From assembly GCA_959347315.1 (NCBI GenBank), contig OY365811.1, forward strand, positions 36,849,206 through 36,913,205: a stretch of 64,000 bases of DNA. Reading direction: 5' to 3'. The notes beneath the pieces were generated by a model, which did no database searches, was not told the origin of the DNA, and saw only the letters and a list, made by a program, of their open reading frames with translations. This document shows, piece by piece, positions 61,909 through 64,000 of the stretch. Origin of the DNA: Bimastos eiseni. Its lineage: Eukaryota > Annelida > Clitellata > Crassiclitellata > Lumbricidae. Each line of letters begins with the position of its first letter. Position 1 is the stretch's first letter. The translations under genes and the position numbers were made by a program.

Positions 61909-63850
61909 TGTATGTATGTATGTATGTATGTATGGATGGATGGATGGATGGATGGATGGATGGATGGATGGATGGATGGATGGATGGATGGATGGATGGA
62001 TGGATGGATGGATGGATGGATGGATGGATGGATGGATGGATGGATGGATGGATGGATGGATGGATGGATGGATGGATGGATGGATGGATGGATGGATGGA
62101 TGGATGGATGGATGGATGGATGGATGGATGGATGGATGGATGGATGGATGGATGGATGGATGGATGGATGGATGGATGGATCACTAGCAATAAGCATCCC
62201 AACCCTCCACTTCCTCAGTCGAGAAGTACTTGATCTCACACAAACCATGTGAACCCTTTGGCAACTGAATCTTCAGACGCTAAATCCCTCTCACTAAGGG
62301 TAAGGATGATATTGATCCATCTCAGTTATTTCCTCTTCTCCATTTAGCTGTGTTCAGAGTCGAGAACATCTGATCTCAATTGGCTCTATATAAGTATTCA
62401 ATTACAATTACCTTTATATCTTTAGTTTTGTTATATCTCTTCAACACGAACTATTACACCTTACAGACTAATAGCAAACCTTTGCAGATTCTGGATTCAT
62501 TCAAATAAATTAATTGGTTTTAGATTGTTGTGATGTCAGTGAAGAGATCGGTTGCATCCTGCCAGATTTTTCTTGACGAAATTGTTTTGGATGATGGCCT
62601 GTGTGACTCAACAGGTGAGATTCATGCTATAATACTGATGATGAATTCTACAGTGATTATAATGATGTTCGTTTAATTACAAACGTTGCTCTACACCCCA
62701 CCATCAGAGGCTGCGTTCCCCCTGGGGGAACGAGGGGGAAAATTTCCCCCACCTTTTACAGAGAAGGGACAAGTTATACCTGTGTCCCCTCCATATTTCC
62801 TAACCCTCTCGTTGGGTGTCCCCACCCCACCTGTCAAATGAGATCACCACCTCTGCCCACCATATCTTCTTCTTCATGTGTTTCCAAGGCACATCCACCA
62901 AACGCAATACTTTATACCAATGCAAATTTATTAGCAGTAGCGCATATAAATTTAGAATATCTGCATTCGGTTTTTAGCTGATAAGCCGCAGATTGATTAC
63001 AAACTTGCATGAACGAATGATGACATCCTAGAGTCGAATTTAACTCTGTGGCAGCCATGTAAGGCGCCATTATGTTATAAATAATGATATTAGATTTAAT
63101 CAACATCGCTGCCTAGCGAAGTAATGACTGGTTGGCCTTTGGGGAAGTGTTAGGAATAGTAGGAATTGAACTTGTTTCCACTCTGCTCTGCAATCCTGTC
63201 TTTACAATTACTATATAGCCCCAAAAGTTCTTGCAGATGGATATTTCTTGGTTAATGGCACATTTTTTATTTTTTGCTTCTTTAAAGAACTGTTTTTATA
63301 GGTCGTTAGCTGCTCTATGGCACTTATTAATAAGCCGATGCTTTCCCTTAACTTTAAAGTAGCACTTTAGAAATGTTGAGATGTTGATTACATTAGAGGT
63401 TGCTGGAAGGATCATTTAAACTTGATCTTAGGCAGAGGACTGACTCTTCCTTGACCTTGATTTTCACAAAGCTGCCACACCACAGGTATTGAAATGCTTT
63501 AGATGAATCGATGGATGGTTAGACAGATGGATGGAAAGGACTAAAAGAGACAGTGGGGAATTCCTTAATCAAATACTGTTTAGACCGAGCATTGTTAGAA
63601 CTGATTCCAATTAATATCTTTTACAGTGATCTTATCAAAGGTCTATGTCTGTACATATGTATGTATTTATGTATTGCATTCAGTATGTGTTGTCTGTCTG
63701 TCTGTCTAGGAGATGTTGGATGTGGTGCGAATGAGTTTCTCTGCACAGATGGAAGATGTATCAGTCGGACGTTTCTCTGTGATCAGATTCCTCAATGCAC
63801 AGATGGTGCTGATGAATCCTTGTCTGCTGGGTGCTCTAGCTCATCAACAG
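46570..63850 (+). CDS. Secreted CUB-LDLa-MAM-MAM-LDLa mosaic protein, 3' incomplete
   Basis: An extracellular mosaic protein; with the signal exon (39,637) it encodes at least 596 residues. Exons: CUB 46,570-46,890 and 54,170-54,289; LDLa 54,990-55,139; MAM1 55,397-55,436, 56,037-56,137 and 56,910-57,236; MAM2 60,567-60,716, 61,366-61,646 and 62,524-62,614; LDLa2 63,710-63,850. All joins keep frame, and every module is bounded by phase-1 introns. CUB: '[18 protein letters not shown]', 'CSFDYLSVG', '[11 protein letters not shown]'. LDLa1: '[20 protein letters not shown]' plus 'DGSDE', a calcium site. MAM1: '[20 protein letters not shown]', '[11 protein letters not shown]', '[14 protein letters not shown]'. 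MAM2: '[12 protein letters not shown]', '[10 protein letters not shown]', '[10 protein letters not shown]'. LDLa2: '[15 protein letters not shown]', 'CTDGADES'. CUB and MAM mediate protein binding and adhesion; LDLa binds ligand with calcium. No transmembrane or enzyme domain is visible yet. The exon at 63,850 ends in a donor, so the gene continues beyond the window. Confidence 0.9.
47514..47592 (+). repeat. (AT)n tract
   Basis: TATATATA runs with imperfect TATTATATAT breaks. Confidence 0.9.
48489..48906 (-). repeat. (ATT)n tracts with three related CCCGAGG blocks
   Basis: Three times a TTATT-rich run is followed by a C(C)CGAGGT block that reaches CCCTCGGG or a similar sequence (near 48,508, 48,641 and 48,907). 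The third leads directly into the retroelement fragment that ends at 48,900. The longest (ATT)n run is 48,716-48,896. This looks like tandem copies of the 3' end of one minus-strand retroelement, with the AAT repeats as its tails. Confidence 0.6.
48900..49330 (-). pseudogene. Retroelement C-terminal fragment with restriction-like endonuclease motif
   Basis: The minus strand reads '[19 protein letters not shown]', '[20 protein letters not shown]', '[16 protein letters not shown]' and '[19 protein letters not shown]'. RPD, then W and D about 16 residues later, resembles the (K/R)PDx(12-15)D nuclease motif of R2/R4-type non-LTR elements. The '[11 protein letters not shown]' and 'FIKDLGKRL' phrases are familiar from retroelement proteins annotated in many invertebrates. 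After 'TGD' the frame departs from what is expected (probable frameshift), and there is no reverse transcriptase upstream, so this is a truncated relic. Confidence 0.65.
49331..49620 (+). repeat. Dispersed repeat with 'tataaagcgcctc' start
   Basis: After a short (ATT)n comes 'aaatgaacatttataaagcg', then 'aaaggtcgttccatagcgag' and 'gcgctgggataaagaggtt'. Similar pieces in the same order occur at 1,595-1,830. It is probably a retroelement 3' region; no coding potential is seen. Confidence 0.45.
50400..50625 (+). repeat. TGTA/TATG-rich low-complexity tract
   Basis: Imperfect GTATGTAT and ATATAT runs. Frames rich in Y, C, V and M here are artefacts. Confidence 0.85.
51260..51332 (+). repeat. (AT)n(GT)n microsatellite
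   Basis: Alternating AT then GT runs. Confidence 0.9.
51500..51715 (-). mobile_element. tRNA-derived SINE
   Basis: Read from 51,715 on the minus strand it starts 'GGCACGGTGGCCGATCGGTT', an A-box-like TGGCCGATCGGTTAGG. About 45 bases later comes 'GGGTTCGACCTTTG', which matches a B box (GGTTCGANNCC) except at its end. A tRNA-unrelated body follows to about 51,500. The pol III promoter layout marks a tRNA-derived SINE rather than a working tRNA: the acceptor stem is not closed. A microsatellite abuts its 5' end. Confidence 0.72.
51719..51778 (+). repeat. (GT)n(AT)n microsatellite
   Basis: GT run followed by an AT run directly next to the SINE. Confidence 0.9.
51980..52215 (+). repeat. TG-rich low-complexity tract
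   Basis: Imperfect GTGTGT/GTATGT repeats produce long artefact frames on both strands. Confidence 0.88.
53757..54030 (+). mobile_element. tRNA-derived SINE, family copy 1
   Basis: 'TGACGTAGTGGTTAGC' is A-box-like and 'GGGCTCAAATCCTC' is B-box-like. The body contains 'actctgcgatgatgagaaca', 'ctgtcagtgggaggatga' and 'aggactggccacttgcc'. The same body in the same order is found at 60,742-61,010, so the two are members of one family. It lies about 140 bases before the second CUB exon. Confidence 0.75.
56138..56255 (+). repeat. Short tandem duplication beginning at a MAM1 splice donor
   Basis: 'aatggcagtggtaaataaag' at 56,129-56,148, which covers the exon end and donor, recurs at 56,172-56,191 with about 43 bases between starts. 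The duplication therefore created a second copy of the splice donor inside the intron. Confidence 0.85.
56256..56532 (+). repeat. 26-27 bp tandem array
   Basis: About ten units of 'GAGTTTGAATCTCAGCTGTA' plus 'AAGT(T/C)T', varying in length, lie in the intron between MAM1 exons. Confidence 0.92.
57690..57838 (+). repeat. 12-bp TCTGTCTCTGTG array
   Basis: About twelve units of a TCTGTCTCTGTG-type repeat with T/C variants. Both strands have artefact open frames. Confidence 0.92.
57974..58628 (+). repeat. CACT-based array with higher-order structure
   Basis: (ACTC)n and 'ACTCATTCACTA' units run for 650 bases. A longer block containing 'CACATACTCACTCATTCACT' followed by ATATAACTAACTC occurs three times (near 58,082, 58,212 and 58,352), so units of 130-140 bp were themselves duplicated. 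Confidence 0.9.
58772..58836 (+). repeat. (TGTCTGTC)n microsatellite
   Basis: Eight-base TGTCTGTC units, nearly perfect. Confidence 0.9.
60084..60504. mobile_element. Foldback element with perfect 41-bp inverted ends
   Basis: The 41 bases at 60,084-60,124 are the exact reverse complement of 60,464-60,504. Between them lies a second inverted repeat ('CAAATACCCATAGATTAAT' near 60,268 and its mirror at 60,288), and a 63-base block from 60,288 recurs directly at 60,398. 'ctacagttt' pieces repeat in both orientations throughout. There is no coding capacity. This is the structure of a MITE or foldback transposon sitting in an intron; the family is unknown. Confidence 0.75.
60742..61010 (+). mobile_element. 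tRNA-derived SINE, family copy 2
   Basis: 'GGCATGGTAGCCGATTGGTA' is A-box-like and 'GGGTTCAAATCCC' is a near-perfect B box. The body ('cagctatgatgagtacac', 'cactgtcagtgggaagacc', 'aggactggccacctgcc') matches the SINE at 53,757. It lies in the intron inside MAM2, 25 bases after the donor. Confidence 0.78.
61764..61790 (+). repeat. (GT)n microsatellite
   Basis: About 12 GT units inside a MAM2 intron. Confidence 0.9.
61876..62180 (+). repeat. (GTAT)n then (GGAT)n microsatellite, about 300 bp
   Basis: About 14 GTAT units switch to about 62 perfect GGAT units starting near 61,933. All six frames through it are open or nearly so ('GWMDGWMD', 'HPSIHPSI'); these are artefacts. It lies in the intron between two MAM2 exons. 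Confidence 0.97.
62615..63709. other. Intron between MAM2 and LDLa2
   Basis: It contains a C-rich stretch (62,710-62,830, 'ccccctgggggaacgag' with a small palindrome) and AT-rich DNA. The 3' end is a TGTCTGTC run that serves as the polypyrimidine tract. No other exon is seen. Confidence 0.5.
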
Positions 63851-64000
63851 GTACCATAATCCCAATACTACCTTACACGAACATCGTATCATGGCGGGGC
63901 ACCTCTTAAAATTTGCGGGGAGTGGTGAAGGAGTTGATCATCTCGCTAAGCGATGAGCAGGGTCAAGGTCATACAGTTGTTATGCAAACGCATGTACATT
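63851..64000 (+). other. Intron start at the window edge
   Basis: The sequence after the donor of the second LDLa exon holds no further exon, and the gene continues outside the window. Confidence 0.6.

Noticed and set aside
61688..62252. Long 'GWMDGWMD' and 'HPSIHPSI' frames
   Set aside because: Produced by the (GGAT)n repeat; all frames stay open because the unit contains no stop codon.

Overview
This is a piece of an animal (metazoan) nuclear genome, most likely from a marine invertebrate. The coding sequence is split by GT-AG introns and makes up only a small part of the window. The genes are animal ones: a MAP2K7/MKK7 kinase, an LRRCC1-like centrosomal protein, and a secreted CUB/LDLa/MAM mosaic protein. 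The non-coding DNA is full of microsatellites, minisatellites, tRNA-derived SINEs, decayed non-LTR retrotransposons and DNA transposons. I cannot fix the phylum from the sequence. The mosaic protein and repeat types would suit an echinoderm or another invertebrate of that sort, but that is a guess. There are no bacterial operons, CRISPR arrays or canonical tRNA/rRNA genes.

Layout. 1-6 kb is AT-rich intergenic DNA with a dispersed repeat (2.48-2.83 kb) and a long 36-bp minisatellite (4.27-5.5 kb). 6.48-9.46 kb (+) is the LRRCC1-like gene, whose whole coding region lies in one exon. 9.5-13.2 kb is intergenic and ends in a (GATA)n tract. 13.23-18.16 kb is a nested transposon: an outer element with GTACTGTGGCG inverted ends, interrupted at 15.345-17.83 kb by a MULE element with an intact transposase (-) and a 9-10 bp target duplication. 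19.5-20.6 kb is a 5'-truncated LINE. 21.8-24.13 kb (+) is a small three-coding-exon gene for a 55-residue lysine/alanine-rich protein.

28.14-38.09 kb (-) is a complete MAP2K7 (MKK7) gene. I could join 12 coding exons in phase to give 570 residues, with all kinase motifs present and a long Ser/Pro-rich N-terminal extension. Its introns hold a LINE fragment and a 20-bp tandem array; the upper end of intron 1 overlaps a dispersed repeat shared with 2.5 kb.

39.64-64.0 kb (+) is a large gene for a secreted modular protein: signal peptide, CUB, LDLa, MAM, MAM, LDLa. Nearly all of its domain boundaries are phase-1 introns, and it runs off the right edge. Its long introns contain SINEs, LINE remnants, a foldback element and very long simple repeats, including a ~250 bp (GGAT)n tract. 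The genes do not form a pathway; they are independent neighbours.
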